Positions 1 through 12,630 of a DNA stretch of 64,000 nt are shown in pieces (within the stretch, counting starts at the first letter, position 1; each line of letters starts with the position of its first letter). A model generated the notes under the pieces. The model ran no database searches, had not been told where the DNA came from, and saw only the letters and a list, made by a program, of their open reading frames with translations. The stretch is from NCBI GenBank assembly GCA_015143295.1, contig CM026571.1, forward strand, positions 10,668,501-10,732,500, read 5' to 3'. A program made the position numbers and the translations under genes. This DNA is from Tetracentron sinense. Its lineage: Eukaryota; Streptophyta; Magnoliopsida; Trochodendrales; Trochodendraceae.

Positions 1-2656
1 GAGTCGCCTACCTTCTTTGCATTGATAAGGAAATCAATTCCTTTTTTAGGTTTCTGATTAAAAATTGATATACCTTCCTGCCAGGAGTTTTACATTAGAT
101 CTCATGGACAATAGGCAGGTGAAGAAATAGTCAGAACATAGAAATGCTACCATCCAAAACATTGAAAATATCTACCTGAAGTTCAAGCTTGTAAGCCCGG
201 CGCTGCTCAATTGTCGAAACATCAGAAACTTCACTAGACGATTCAGAATGAGAATCTGATCCTTCAACAGGCTCATCAACATTCCCATTAGCCATGGGAA
301 GACTGACAGATTCAGGACTGCTATCAGATGCTTCTAATTTCTTAGGCGAATGAGGATCTGGAATTCGCAACTGCTTGTTCATCCAGTCTCCCATTGATCT
401 CAAAATAGCCACTAAGCACTTCATTGCTTCAAATTTCATGGTGGTGTCCTGAGGTGGCAATAGGGTAGTGGCAGCACCAGGAGGAACACCTTGAGCAGTT
501 TTGAGAAGTCCATTGACCATCCTGTTAGGAGACTCAAAGAAACATATAAGTAAATTTAAGAATTAAAGTGAGTCAATCATGGTCAGAATGTTAAGTGGAT
601 AAACAATGTGGTCATGAGCTTGGTCCAAACATAAATACTTAACTGCCAAGATTTGAGTTTCATAAACAAATATAAGAACTGTACACCCAAGAACAAAAAC
701 AGCATACCTCTCAAATATGTTTGATGAATTGACATCACAGTCGTAGTTAATGAAAATATCTACCAAAATCTGTGAATCAATACAGAGCTTCTCCAGAAAC
801 CGAAGCACTATCATCTTCTGCTGAAAATTAGGTTGAGCAACATTTTCCAAAACTCTGAGAACAATCATAGGAAAGAATACTCCAATCTCTGCCTTCAATC
901 CAGCTCTAAATCTCGAAACCAGACTAATGAAAATTGAGCAAGAAAGCTGAAAAACAATCATAAGGGTCGAAGCGCTGTTCTTCAACAACGACAAACATAA
1001 GTATTGCTTAATAGCACCCAAGAACCTGTTGCAAGCAAACTCATCAGATTGTGAATAAAAATTTAAGTGACTCAATTAGTACAAAATAAGAACAAACTTT
1101 CAAAGCAGAGAAAAAGGTTGTAAAATGCAAAAACAATCAAAGAAACGACAACTTTTTTTCCAGGGCAACGAGGGTGTCCAGGCCTCTTAGAGCACCTGAC
1201 TAATCCCCCGGACACGTGCCAACCCCCATTCCCAACCACACAAATGACAAAACCTTATGAAAGGGAAATTTATTGTCCATCATGGGCACGTGAAATCATG
1301 AGATATGCTTATAAATATATACAATATGAATAAGTGCTGATAAAAGAAGGAAGAGAGACACAATGTAGGTGATTGTTATATAAGATTGAATTGAGTTGAT
1401 CAACTAGGATATTTACACAGCCACATCTTTGCGGCTTTGCGCCATGACATCAGATTGAGGCGACTTGGATTCGTTCTAAAGAAAACAAGGAATTTACATT
1501 CAGTCGAACCAAACAAACAAATTTAAACACAATAATGCAAGAGTTCCTTCCAAAATGTGAATTTATATGTGATAGAATTTCTGTTCAGCCTTTTAAGGCA
1601 TTTCAAGTGTCAGCATTCCTAGCCCTGCGACGGCATATTATGAGTAGATTGATTAGTTAGATTTCTTGCAATGGTTTTTTTACTATTTTAGGAGAGAATA
1701 GGCTAACAACAGAACTGGCACCAACATATCAAGATTAAAAAAAATATATATGGTTCCACACAAGAATACTGGAATTCCCTCTGAAATTCGGATTTCTACA
1801 TGATAGAATTTCCAATCAGTCTTTTAGAGCAGTTCAAGAAGAATTCGTTAGTTAGAGTGCTTGCCATGATTTTTAATTATTCTATTGAGAGATTAGCCTA
1901 ACAACTGAATCAGCACCAGCATATCAAGTACGTGACTTGAGGTATATACTCTAGAAAGAGAGAATGAAGAATGAGCTCTAAGGAAATTGTCAATAGTTTG
2001 AACAAAGCTGGTGAAAATATATAGAGGTACCATTTTGCTTGAGCTGATGAAAAATACTGTGGATGGATATCATACTTCTGGACAAGTGTAATCAAATCCA
2101 TGGCTATTGATGCTCAAGTATTCTCTTGCTTCCACCTAGCAAGAGTTGCATCCTGGTATTATTTGTTATGTCAATGTATTATTTTGATCAGTTTATCTTA
2201 TGTTCAAGATATTAGAATCGACATGGGTTGACTGCATATTGTTTGTTCGGAAGAAGAAATGAACACGTGGATATGCATTAACATGGCAACTAGGAAAGGA
2301 CACATCTTTGAATTCTAATATATGATAATGAAGTCAATAGTGCATGATATACTCTTTACCAGGCAACTAGTAAAGGACACATCTTTGAATTCTAATCTGT
2401 GATAATGAACTCAATAGTGCATGATATACTCTTTACTAGAGAATCAATATTCCAAGGGCCAGTATGTAGCTTGACCAGAATTTATTGCATAACTCATCGA
2501 TATATTCACAAAAGAGGAAATTACTGGTCAAGAAAGGAATCTTCATACAATCAATCCATGATTCGCTTTACATGGCAAGTCTCACTTACCAGGGTGCAAG
2601 TATACAATGATAGATAAATACAGCACGCGCATGCACACAAGCACATTGGCGTGTAC

Positions 2657-2687
<31 letters not shown>

Positions 2688-4933
2688 CAAATGCAACATA
2701 TACAAATAATAAGTATAAAATTAAAAGGTGACAAACTCAAATTGCAAAATACTAAAGGGTCGTTTGTTTCGGATTATCGGAACCTATTTAATCACTTATA
2801 ACAGCTTATGGCAGGATTATGACGGAATAATAGTGTTTGGTTCGACCCGTCATAAGCAATTATAAAACAATCGGTTATGTAAATAACTAGTGGTTCCATA
2901 ATCTCGTTGGCGATGATTATGGAGCAGCATAAGCACTTATGCATTATGTGGGGATTACTGTAAGCACTAAGCATAGTAACAAAGTTGGGGTTCAGGAAAA
3001 ATTCAGCGGGGGTCAAGTTCAAAAAAATTCAGCAAAGTTGGAAAAACTTCGGAAAAAAAAAAAGAAAAAATTAAAAAATAGATTTAATAATTAAAAAGAG
3101 AAAGTAACATGATACCAAGTACCAACAATATTTATCAAGTCAGAGTTCAGGAATTATCATTGTAGGGAAAATTTCAGAAAAATAGGCAAAATTCAAAAAT
3201 AAATTGAAAAAAGTGGGCAAGATACGAAAAAAAATATATAAATTAGATAACTAATTATGAAATTATAATCAAACATATTTATAAATTCCATATTTATTCG
3301 GGAATTTTTCAAAAAGTTTTTTTTTTAAAAAAAATTGTGAATACTTCGTGAATTAGTCATTCGACGAAAAAGTCTCATATTATTCGAGACATTTTGAAAA
3401 AAATTCGAAGAACTTTGTTCATATGATTGCAAGCACCCAACTTTGCACTCCCATGAAGCCTACAAGACCCCTTAAGCTTGAAAGAAAGAATTTTCAAAAT
3501 ATCATTTTCTTTTTCAAAATGACCAAATTACATTTTTTTTTGAAAATACAAGATAATAGCTTATAGACAGAGTGCTAACCAAGCAGGATGATTTGTGCTT
3601 ATTCATGACAATGCTTATTGTGTTAACAATTATGACTACAATAATCCGAATGGAAAAAAAAGTTTCTAATTTTTTACACTCATTGTATAACGAGAAAAAA
3701 AGTACAGATTACCATACTAAATGTGATATACAAAGATTTCAAGATAGAATACCTCTCACTAGTCCTAAAGATAGCCCCAGCATTCTCCAGCAAAATCTTC
3801 AGCAGCTCCAACGCAACAATTTTTCCACGCATCAACTGCGGATCGGCCAAAGCCTCCTTGGGAGGCGTCTTCATTGAGAGCTTACAAAGCGCTCTAAACA
3901 CCAAGAATGCATCCCGACGTAGCTTATTACCAATCTGAACTTCCAAATCGTCATCTCTCTCCGCCTCCCCATCCGCCAATTCCCCCTTCCTCCCTTCCAA
4001 AGCAGTCTTATACATACTAATCTCCCAATACTTGGCATCCAACATGTCCTTGTCCGTCGAATCCAGCAAATCTGCTGGATTTGTGGTTTCAACCGTTGTA
4101 GTCTCGAAAGCCCCATCATGCACAGCCAACGAAGCCTTCCCTGGAGTCATCGGATTCAAGACCACATCAATGTCTTGCATAATTTTAGTAATGAACCCCT
4201 GGACAAACTGTGTCATGCTTCCATCTGCATCAGACTTCTCCGCAGGCTCCATCAGTTCAGCGACCACAATCGGCTGGACAGGAACAGTAGATGAATCTGC
4301 CTCCATTCTCCGGAACACAATAACCAGCATCTGGATCAAAGAAGCCTTGGCAGAGGTCTGATTAACAACATTTTTGCTTTCCAAGTAAATATCATAGCAG
4401 GTCCTAACAATCTGCAACAGGCAATCTCCATGGATCCGCAAAGAGATTGAAGTAACAGCCGAGAGCAGCGTCTTAAGCACCATGAGCTCAACAGCATCAT
4501 CCCCTAAATCATAACACTTACAGACCGATTCCATCAAACGAGAGAGAAGCTTAGCTTCAGGTCCTCCAGTAGGGTCTGCTTCACCGCGAACATATCCATG
4601 AGCAATAAGCTTCTGGATGGAATCAAGAGCCGGATCTGCAATCTTCAGAACTCCCGATCCGCAAGCAGCGATCAGAGGACTGAGAATCGATTCGGACTCC
4701 GCAAGAGAGAATTCAATGGAGCCACCATCATGCAAAGGACCGGGAATTGAATTATCCGATTCGGATGCGTCAGGAGTAGATGGAGACTTATCGGGAGAAG
4801 CTAATCTCTCGATTACAGATTTACATTCGTTAACAAGCTTTGAGTGTTTCCTCCATGAACCGTTCTTAATAATCTTCTCTAAAGCTGGAGTTATTACCAG
4901 ACTCAAACGGGAATCGGCTTCCGAAGAAGCCAT
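1..4933 (-). CDS. BIG2: BIG2/3-type ARF guanine-nucleotide exchange factor, N-terminal exons (partial)
   Basis: Large brefeldin A-inhibited ARF-GEF, which activates ARF GTPases at the trans-Golgi/endosome for vesicle budding. Four exons can be joined in frame with GT..AG borders: 4933-3753, 1025-708, 521-176 and 77 to beyond base 1. Phases match (2, 2, 0), giving about 640 codons before the edge. The start MASSEADSRL and the following NGSWRKHSKL stretch match the N-terminal DCB dimerisation region of this family. Exon 2 (FLGAIKQYLCLSLLKNS, FINYDCDVNSSNIFER) and exon 3 (MVNGLLKTAQGVPPG, MGDWMNKQLRIPDPHS) cover the region up to the HUS box. The catalytic Sec7 domain lies beyond the left edge. 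Intron 1 is 2.7 kb and holds repeats. I see no break in the frame. BIG2 versus BIG3 cannot be settled from the N-terminus; the family call is firm. Confidence 0.93.
1556..1928. repeat. degenerate direct duplication in BIG2 intron 1
   Basis: About 180 bp (from 1556) recurs in diverged form from about 1770. Both copies contain TGATAGAATTT, a TTAGTTAGA block, GAGA..AGGCTAAC/AGCCTAAC and CACCA.CATATCAAG. It lies wholly within intron 1. No coding content is seen. Confidence 0.6.
2285..2438. repeat. 77-bp tandem duplication in BIG2 intron 1
   Basis: Two adjacent copies begin at 2285 and 2362. Each starts GGCAACTA(G) and includes AAAGGACACATCTTTGAATT and CAATAGTGCATGATATACTC, with only a few differences, so the duplication is fairly recent. 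A (TA)n microsatellite follows at about 2659-2688, and a hAT-like repeat beginning GGGTCGTTTGTTTCGGATTA lies near 2758. Confidence 0.8.
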
Positions 4934-5099
4934 TCCCGACCTAGCCTAGCAGGAATTCAGATCTGAAGAAATGAAAACAACAAAAATAGGGTTTTTTCTC
5001 TTTTCTTTAGACAAGCAAGCAAGCTTACCAAGTTCGTTAATGGCTGCTCTGTTTCTCGAATCAGCAGAACGACATGGCTGCTCTGTTTCTCGAATCAGC

Positions 5100-5133
<34 letters not shown>

Positions 5134-5220
5134 GTGGATCTTTGAAAACGGCGTGTGAATTGAAACTCTGAGGAGAAACTAAAATCGGGGAATTCAATCT
5201 AGCAAATGACTGAAACACCC
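4934..5220 (-). promoter_or_regulatory. BIG2 5' leader region with (GA)n tract
   Basis: The stretch just upstream of the BIG2 start codon carries a tandem 34-bp-period duplication (ATGGCTGCTCTGTTTCTCGA at 5040 and again at 5074) and a GA/TC microsatellite at about 5099-5127. CT-rich leaders are common in plant housekeeping genes. No convincing TATA box is seen, so the transcription start is not assigned. Confidence 0.45.
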
Positions 5221-5275
5221 CTCCATTTCTGGATAGTAATAGTAGTCAGTAGAGCAGACATCGAGAGAAATCAAT

Positions 5276-5560
5276 CCAATAAGGAAAATATTCACCTCCT
5301 CGGTAGGTGACGCAAATAGGGGCGTCTTAGGTCTCCTTTTCATGCCACGTTTCCCTCTTTAAACTCTATTTAACTATGGTTAAGATTCACTAACCCCTAG
5401 GGTTCACCCATCTACCCTTTTTTTTAGAAAAATAAAATAATAAAAAACTTAGCTTCAGGGTTAGAAATTAACCTGAGTCAAGGTAGGGTAACTTTGTGAG
5501 AGCAAGGAGCAATAGTTCGCTCCTCACCGTGGAGCGAACTATTGCTCGAAAGTATTAAAA
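5276..5560. mobile_element. Mutator-like MITE, subfamily with CACCTCCTC terminus
   Basis: Begins GGAAAATATTCACCTCCTC, closely matching the ends at 57827 and (inverted) 59445. It contains the shared arm (TTAACTATGGTTAAGATTCA, CCCCTAGGGTTCACCCATCT) and ends in a strong palindrome at 5507-5547 (GAGCAATAGTTCGCTCC and its complement). No matching target duplication was found on the right, so the end is approximate. A second diverged arm lies at about 5800-5960. Confidence 0.55.
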
Positions 5561-6030
5561 AGTAGAAAATAGGGGTATTTTCGGTATTAAAATTAACAAT
5601 GAAACTGTTGTAAAGAGCTGGTATTGGTGTTTCTTTTTGTTTTTGGTAACTGCTTCATGATTAACGATTTTGTTGATGTTTCCGTTCTCATGGTCACGAT
5701 TTACGTGAACTCCTCTTCTTCCCGTCAGAGCTCTGCTTCACAACCATGATTGCTAGCCGAATGACGGTCCGAGTGTACGTTTTAACACCCTTTTAATTGT
5801 GATAAGTTTAACTAATTCAAAGTTAATATTTTTTATTTTTTTATTTCAAAATCATGGTTAAATGAATAAACCCTAGATGAGTGAATCTTAACAACCGTTA
5901 GTGAGTGTCCAAAGAGATGTGGGCCAATGAGGATAGACATCGAGCTAGCTAGTCGAATGCGCAGTCCGTTATCTATTTCCCTAAAAAAATCTTCATAATT
6001 ATAAGACCATCGATTTCATGGGAAAATAAT

Positions 6031-6509
6031 TCACACTCCCTTAAAACTCGTCATCTTTTTTAAAACTACCAGTTTATTAATAAGAGGAAACAATTGGGGG
6101 AAATAAATCTTAGCCCTACGGGGACACAAAGACACTGGTCTTACTAGAGAAGTAAAACTATTCCTTAAATCAAGTAGGTTTTCTAACTTTCCTCTTCGGT
6201 CTGACTTGAGAATAGTCACTTGTTGATGTTTTATTCTTCTTTCTATTTCTCTTCGAAATCACGGGTTGAAAACCATCTTCTTCTTCAGATTCTTCCATAG
6301 GAATTTCATCACAAACTTGCTTCGGCTCATCTAATATGTTTCTCTTGGCAAAGAAAATCTTTGTATAGCTCATACTCATTGATCGTAGCAGAAGCACCAA
6401 CTTCTTTGCTTACTACGACGTAAGATTTTGGCTTAATGGGAGCTCTTTTGCACATTCTCTTCAAAGTCCTCCTCATCGAAGTTTTCCTCATCATGGGTTT
6501 TTGCTTCAA
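6031..6509 (-). pseudogene. unidentified broken coding remnant
   Basis: Overlapping minus-strand frames read a Lys/Arg- and Glu-rich protein (for example EEDGFQPVISKRNRKK) that shifts frame near 6360 and ends in stops. The composition resembles the linker of a retroelement polyprotein, but I recognise no domain. It may be spurious. No promoter or splice structure supports an active gene. Confidence 0.25.
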
Positions 6510-6894
6510 GAACTCTACCGGTAAAGAGAGAACTCAAACCAAGAATATGATTACCCACCCCATAGGTGTTCAACTTCTTTTGATCGATATAGTCTTAGGC
6601 TTAGCAAATAACAACTGATCAAAAAGAAAACTATGATCTTTCGACACGTTAGATTGAAAAAGGGAAAAAAAATCCATTATCATCCAAAACATAGTCAGAA
6701 TTTTTAGCGTCATCTCTCCCGGATAACCTAGTAACTATGTTATCTTTTTAACTCTCTTCTTTACTATTATAATGGGAGAGGCAAGCGTAGCCTGATTTTT
6801 CCGAAATTCCTAAACTACCCTTGTATAAAACAAAACTTTGATTTAATATTTTACTTTAATTCCCAAACTACCCCTTGCTCATTTATCTATTTAA

Positions 6895-7150
6895 ATAATA
6901 GAATCACAGCCAATTGCAATTGAACTCAGGGAGAGTTCAATCGCACATGCGGGTTAACACGTGTCCCTTTTAACTCTTACTAATTGTGGTTAACTCTTTC
7001 CCTAGACTCTCACGTGCATCACACATGTCACCCGCTAGTTAATTATGATTAAAATTTCCTAACATTTAGAAATAATATTTTTAACAATAGTTTTTAGAAA
7101 AACAAAGTTAAAAATATTAACTGCAATTAAAAAGAGTTAATCACGATTAA
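6895..7150. repeat. diverged Mutator-like MITE arm
   Basis: Contains the family arm in decayed form (ACACGTGTCCCTTTTAACTC, TTGTGGTTAACTC) and a loosely inverted copy near 7030-7140. No target duplication is seen, so boundaries are approximate. Confidence 0.4.
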
Positions 7151-7744
7151 AAAACCATGTTTTGAAAACTGGACAAGGCCAACCGGTTGAACATCCAATC
7201 ATTCAGTCCCTAAGGGCCAGATTGGCATCACTCCTGGGGAACAATTCTCTATTCCCCCCGGGAATAGAAACCAAGAAATACTGTTTGGCTGGCGCAAAAA
7301 TCGGAATTGTTCTGAGAAACATGAGCAAGAATTGAGGAGTAAAAAATTTTCAAAACTATTTCTTTTAACAAGAACAGAAACACGGATTCTCTCCTACGAG
7401 ACACTTTTAGAGCTCTCCTTAGAAAACATGAAAACCAGCGCCGTTCGAAACCTGCGGTTCACTGCTTCTCCGGTGGCCCCCTCTCCGGCAAGGTATGGCG
7501 CATTGCTTCTCCGACAGCTCTCTCTCTCTCTCTCTCTAACTGCTTCTCCGGCGGCCCCTCTCCGGCAAGGTGCGACTCATTGCTTCTCCGGCAGCCCTCT
7601 CTCTCTCTCTCTCTCTTCATCCCCTTCTTTCTCCCTCCCTCCCCCTCTCTACAGTCCTGGTTATGCAATTAATGGCCGGTATATATGACTTTCTCCTTTT
7701 TGTATTATAAAAATAAATTCATCAAATTTCTAGGTGGGTTGCAG

Positions 7745-7840
7745 ATGTGGACGGATCTTATTCAGAAGACCAAAGATGAAGGTTTGGATAGCATCTGGAC
7801 CTATGTTTTCTGGACTAGACACGAGCATTCTCAGGGCAAA
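7745..7840 (+). pseudogene. captured exon of a plant beta-galactosidase (GH35)
   Basis: A 96-bp open segment of 32 codons starts [13 protein letters not shown] and continues [19 protein letters not shown]. It corresponds to the GH35 segment written MWPDLIQKAKDGGLD..TYVFWNGHEPSPGK in plant BGAL proteins. It is flanked by AG on the left (TTGCAG) and GT on the right (GTAATG), as an internal phase-0 exon would be. Several conserved residues are changed (NGHEPSPG to TRHEHSQG) and no neighbouring GH35 exon is present, so it cannot encode an enzyme. It sits inside the hAT-like element 7212-8688, which suggests transposon capture. Confidence 0.75.
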
Positions 7841-8085
7841 GTAATGGAAATGCTCTTTTTTTATTTGAGAAAAATGTATTTAAGTTGTTTGATGAAATGC
7901 CTCTAAAAGAGTACTGTGGTGTGGTGAGGTGCTCTACTTTGGTTAAATACACGAACATAGGGAGGTGGTCTACTTCATCGATTGACAATGATTAATCTTA
8001 GCAATTGTGGGGTTCCTCTTAAAGAGTATTATGACCGTAATCCATGTTGATAATATATCCTTGGAGCATTTTTTTAAGAGTCCCG

Positions 8086-8335
8086 ACAAGGGATCGCAAG
8101 GTCCCCTTCCTAGCTGACCGCCATGTCCGTGTGTCCCTTTTAACACCCCGTTAATTATGGTTAAGCTCAACTAATGGGTAAGTGAATCTTGGTTCCCTAA
8201 AAACCAAGGTTAAATTGCTTAATCCTAGGGGTAAGTGAATCTTAACCATAGTTGGTGGGTGATAAAAAGGAGGTGTGGACCAATGAGATAGTGCGGAGCA
8301 AATTGCGTGGTCCATTTTCCATTTTCGTTTTTCTA
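8086..8335. mobile_element. Mutator-like foldback MITE nested in the hAT-like element
   Basis: Two inverted arms are seen: GTGTCCCTTTTAACACCCC and TTATGGTTAAG on the left, and GGGGTAAGTGAATCTTAACC with AAAAAGGAGGTGTGG on the right. They face each other around AACCAAGG. The arms belong to the same family as the element at 20300. Ends are approximate. Confidence 0.5.
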
Positions 8336-9187
8336 ATGACAGTGCATCCCAAAATTCGTTCAGTGCGCCTTAACACTTACATTTGTGTTCCCATGTGACT
8401 GGGAGTTTGATTGCACTATTCTTTGATATTTTTTAAGTCATTTATGAAGGCATTTAAAATTTAGGTAATATTTTAATTAAAATTTGATGAATTTATTTTT
8501 ATAATGCAAATAATTTTTTTTTGTTCCCTCTAAACATGATTTTGTTATTTATGATCTTTAGAATAGATTCTGGTTGAATGTTGCCAAACGGGTTTTCAGG
8601 ACAAAATTGATCTTCAGAATACTTCCTCAAGAAAAACAATTTTTTTTAGAACAAGAGAATCACAAGAATTGATGCCAAACGGGGTCTAAAACTGCCAAAA
8701 CTGGACCCTTTTCAAAACCGGCCTGAAAACCGACAGAACCAATCGTTTCAACTAGAGAACCGGTGATAAAAACTAGTAGAACTAGAAGAATCGACCAAAA
8801 AAAGGGGAAAAGAGGGGAAAGGAAAAAAAATTAATATATAATAAAAGGTCACAATCGAACCGGTCAACCAACTAGTTCAATCGCTGATCCAATTATGGAA
8901 ACATTGCTAAAAAGGTTGATTACCGATCCAATTATGCAAACATTGATGAAAAGGACGCTTGGTGAGTATTAAAGGGTCAAGATGCCTTCCACGCCACCCT
9001 ATGAGGAGTGGACTATTGCTCTTTCACACATGACGAGGAGCTCTGCTCAAAGGTCTTGAAACAGAGCTCTGCGGCTCCATCTCATATTTAAATTCTTAGT
9101 TTATATGTGAAGGATGGTCATCAAGTCGAGATTCACTCACACTTAACACAATTCTTTACACAATGAGGAGTGCTTAGGCCTTTCTTA

Positions 9188-9452
9188 TGTTGGGGAAAAA
9201 ATAATAGACCTGACGGAAAAGATCAACAAAGCACACACACAAGAGATATACATGATTCGGCAATAACCTGTCTACCGTTTATGGGTCAAAATCCGATTAC
9301 TTCATTCTTATTCAAAGAAACTTTGAGGAACCAGTACAATAGTACTCAACTCACCTTGTCAATGAAACCCAAAGAAGAACCCTTATCTATCATCCCTTAA
9401 ACTTTTTCCAAGCCCTAGTATGCTTAACACTTTCTATTATCTCCCACTTTCG
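9188..9452 (-). mobile_element. copia LTR fragment, inverted
   Basis: Reads as the reverse complement of the 3' part of the copia LTR seen at 23994-24509 and 26265-26780. It begins exactly at the LTR terminus (TGTTGGGG) and keeps ACGGAAAAGA, GAGGAACCAGTACAA and TTTCTATTATCTCCCACTT. Similarity stops near 9452, so it is a truncated LTR and shows that the family had other copies here. Confidence 0.8.
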
Positions 9453-9611
9453 ATGCCCAAGCTCAGCCCAAGCAGTGGCCTCTGGAAATTTGAATACGAG
9501 CCAAGTCTTTTCATCTTACTATCATCCTGATTCAACCATCTGTCCATTTTCACTATAAAAGTAAACATTTTTTAAGTGGTTGTAAATCTGCAATGCTTTA
9601 AGTAGCTATGT

Positions 9612-11761
9612 TGTAAGAACCCGAATTTAATTCCTCGGTTTTCACGCTATTTGGTATAATTTCTATAAAAGTGTGACTAATGTTAATGCATTATTGCTAT
9701 GAAAATTAACGTTGGATATTTAGAAATAGAAAAGACATTTATTTAGTTCATTTTAACTAGTTTTTATGAATAAATTGCGTGAAATCAAAGATAACAAAAA
9801 GTAGCAAAATGTTTTTTTTTTTAAAATCAGCAGATTGGTCGATCAATCGCCACACAGTGGCCGATCGATCCCCCGTGCGCTGATTTTTTTGGGAAACTTA
9901 GAGTTTCGACCTTTTGACTTCTCTTGCGTCCCAAACTTTATATAAAGCCTCTATTTCGTGAGTTTAGGGTTCCAAGAGTCTCCTAAACCTAAAAGAGAGA
10001 GAGAAAATAGAGATTTCTAAGAGATCCAAAGGGAGAAACCTAGAAACTTCAAGGATTCGATTAGAGAAGAAGGACCGACTTGAAGATCGAGATCGAACCC
10101 TATTTCGCAAGCGTAAGATCGTAGGGAAGCGATCGAGTGAGGTAAATAACGATCCATAGTTCTCAATTTCTTGAATATTAATCTAAATGAAGAGTTTAGA
10201 ATGATAGATCTAAGTAAAAACGTGAATATAAGTAAGACCTATGAATTTGAATTATCCCTTACGTATCGTTTCATGAATGGTTAAAATAAGATGTGAATAA
10301 TCATGTATATATTTTGTTTATTCTTCAACTAGGGATTGAGAATTTATGATGGAGGTATATGAATATATGAGAAGGAAGGGATGAATTCATAGAGTTGAAT
10401 AAAATGTATGAAATAATTGAATGATGGATGTGGACGATTCTTTGTGATATTAGGATTACATGTTAGTGTGGTTTGTGGATATGCTCTATGAGTTGATATG
10501 ATTGATAAATTATGTGGCGTATTCATGATATTAATTTTGATTAAAAAGGTGTTGTTAATATTTAAATTAAATTGTGAATTATGCATATTGAAATAAACTG
10601 TGATTAAAACATGTTAAATTGTTGGAACTATGAATGTTGTTTTATGTTTATTTTATATTATTATACTTGATCTATTCTTGGGTAAAGGAACATTTGATGA
10701 GAGTCTTGTTTGTCTAGGTCTGTTAAAATAGTGGAATGGGACGCTATGATGAAATTTTTTATGACCCTTGACTGATAGTCTTAGGTATAATTTAACCAAT
10801 GGTGTATCACTGTGCACTCACTGTTATAAAACATGCACATGTATAAAGAAAAAATTAAGGGCACTAATAAGGACACAAGTAAAACCAAAGCAAAGTAAGT
10901 AAGTAAGTAAGAAAAAGATACACGAAAGTATTGATGCATGACGAGTTTTGCACGGACCAACTACCATCAGAATAGTCCCAGGGCACAAGTAAGTCATCGT
11001 ACCGGATAATGTACTAAGTAAGCCATCTGTGCTAGATAATTTACGAATGGTGGTACCTCGGTAAGTAAAGTATAGTAACCCTTTTCTATAATAGGTAAAA
11101 TGATATATTAAGTTATTGCACGATGCATGTTGATGTATGCTTACAAAACAAGAAAAGTGAGGAAAGTAAGAAAAGAAAGAAAAAAAGAAAGTAAATAACA
11201 TAATGTACATACTCGTTTTCCGCACTCTGATTTATGTATGAGAACTGAAGTAGAACTATCAAATGTATGCATGCTAATGTTTAAGATATTGTTTACTATG
11301 ATTTGTTATATATGCGGAGTAACTTGTTACTCTACCGATAACTTTGTTGTTGGCATGTTTTAGATACGATATTTGCGAGCCCGGACAGTGGGTGGAGGAA
11401 GAATGTATAGAAGAAACAGCAAGTGACCATCCAAAAGGAGAACGAGACATTGATCGATGGTCCTACTATTGAAATTGATTTATTAGTTATTTAAATTTCA
11501 GGGAGACTTTAATTGACTTTATGGAGAATTATGTTTTGTTTTGTTTTATGGTTAAGGATCACGATGGATGATCAATTTTATTTATGTTCAATTGATTATG
11601 AATTTTTAATTGGAGTTTATTGAGGTATTAAATGTTAGTAAATGAAGGAAAAATATCCAGGTTCATAATTTAATATGTCTTAAATGCTTCTAACAAGATG
11701 GTTTGATAAGTAAGTCACGCGCCAAGATCTCACATTCTCCTAGGTGTGATTTTAGGGCGCA
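9612..11761. mobile_element. probable solo LTR, about 2.15 kb
   Basis: Starts TGTAAGAACCCG and ends TCTCCTAGGTGTGATTTTAG..GCGCA, the style of end found in plant chromovirus (Tekay/Del) LTRs. It is flanked by TATGT (9607-9611) and CATGT (11762-11766), four of five bases matching. A TATA box (CTTTATATAAAG) lies near 9938 and a purine-rich leader follows. No gag, pol or primer-binding site is present, so a solo LTR is the simplest reading. The family name is inferred. Confidence 0.6.
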
Positions 11762-11766
11762 CATGT

Positions 11767-12425
11767 GTGCTACAGGGTATGTGTTTCCGTGTGATAGTGT
11801 GTATGTTATATTTACAAATATTAAAAAAAAAAACTCAAAACTTTAGTCCCATATTAGTGGATTAGGTATTTTTGGGAACCCTTATAAAACACCACCTCCC
11901 TCTCTTTTTTGAGAGAGTTGTATGGGAGTGAAAGTGTTGTGTGGGAGCAGTACTTGTATAGGGTGTGTGTTTGCATGTGATAGTGTAAGTGTGTTAGGTT
12001 TACAAATATCCAAAAAAAAAAAAAATTGGAATGCTTTAACAGTGGGAATAAACAGTTGGTTGGCTCAGGTTGAGAGTAGAGCTAATACTCTTCTTTAACA
12101 CAATACTCTCATTGGAAGTTCTAGTAAGTGGCACCTCTAAAATATTGACCCTAGCTAGACTGATTGTTAGACGTCAAAGTGAGTCAATGAAAAACACGTG
12201 GCATAGAAATAAGTTGATCGATCATCCAATGTTTTTTTTTGAAGGATTAAAAATTTCCAATCAACTTCATCTTTTGTAACATTTCAATCTTACTCTTTCT
12301 TTTAGAGGGTTGTGTGGGTGCACTAGGCTTTGTGCAGTGTTTGCAGGGTGTGTGAATTGTGAAGGGTGTGTGAGTGTCTGTTATAGTGTATGGTTGTGTT
12401 TGTGTTAACAATAAAAAAAAAGACA
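11767..12425. repeat. three related GT-rich, A-tailed repeat units
   Basis: Related units with a run of A at the end lie at about 11767-11838, 11935-12026 and 12315-12421. They share GGGTGTGTG..GTGATAGTGT..TTTACAAATAT-like stretches. The A-tails suggest reverse-transcribed (SINE/LINE 3'-end) origin. Between them, TAGTCCCATATTAGTGG and TTATAAAAC resemble the spacing of plant snRNA promoter elements, but no snRNA body follows. Confidence 0.4.
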
Positions 12426-12630
12426 TCGAATAGCATAACAAGTGTTCTTTTTTCATGGGCTGCTCATGAGCACCACCCACTAGAAAGTAGAAATGTCATC
12501 ATGTATACGTTCTTTGGTTAGTAATTCACTAACCTCAAACCATCATTTGGTGGGCCTCTTTGTTTGTGGAATTATATTTTTAATCCTCTAATTAGATATT
12601 TACATCTATCAAGCCTTCTTTTGTTTGCAT

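Larger units (their letters stand above)
7212..8688. mobile_element. non-autonomous hAT-like element carrying host gene fragments (Pack-type)
   Basis: Ends are imperfect inverted repeats: AGGGCCAGATTGGCATCA on the left, and AGACCCCGTTTGGCATCA when the right end is read on the other strand. The interior holds a twice-repeated TCTCCGGC..GGCCCCTCTCCGGCAAGGT segment with CT microsatellites (7440-7640), a beta-galactosidase exon with flanking intron signals (7745-7840) and a nested Mutator-like MITE (8086-8335). No transposase frame is present. A clear 8-bp target duplication was not found, so the superfamily call rests on the ends only. Confidence 0.5.

Noticed and set aside
4617-4949. Plus-strand frames opposite BIG2 exon 1
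   Set aside because: Shadow frames of a clear minus-strand exon.
10824-11225. 133-codon minus-strand frame
   Set aside because: Lies in the AT-rich solo LTR and is dominated by Phe/Leu runs from simple sequence.
11840-11895. snRNA-type promoter (TAGTCCCATATTAGTGG then TTATAAAAC)
   Set aside because: No U-snRNA body follows, and the motif recurs in plant repeats.
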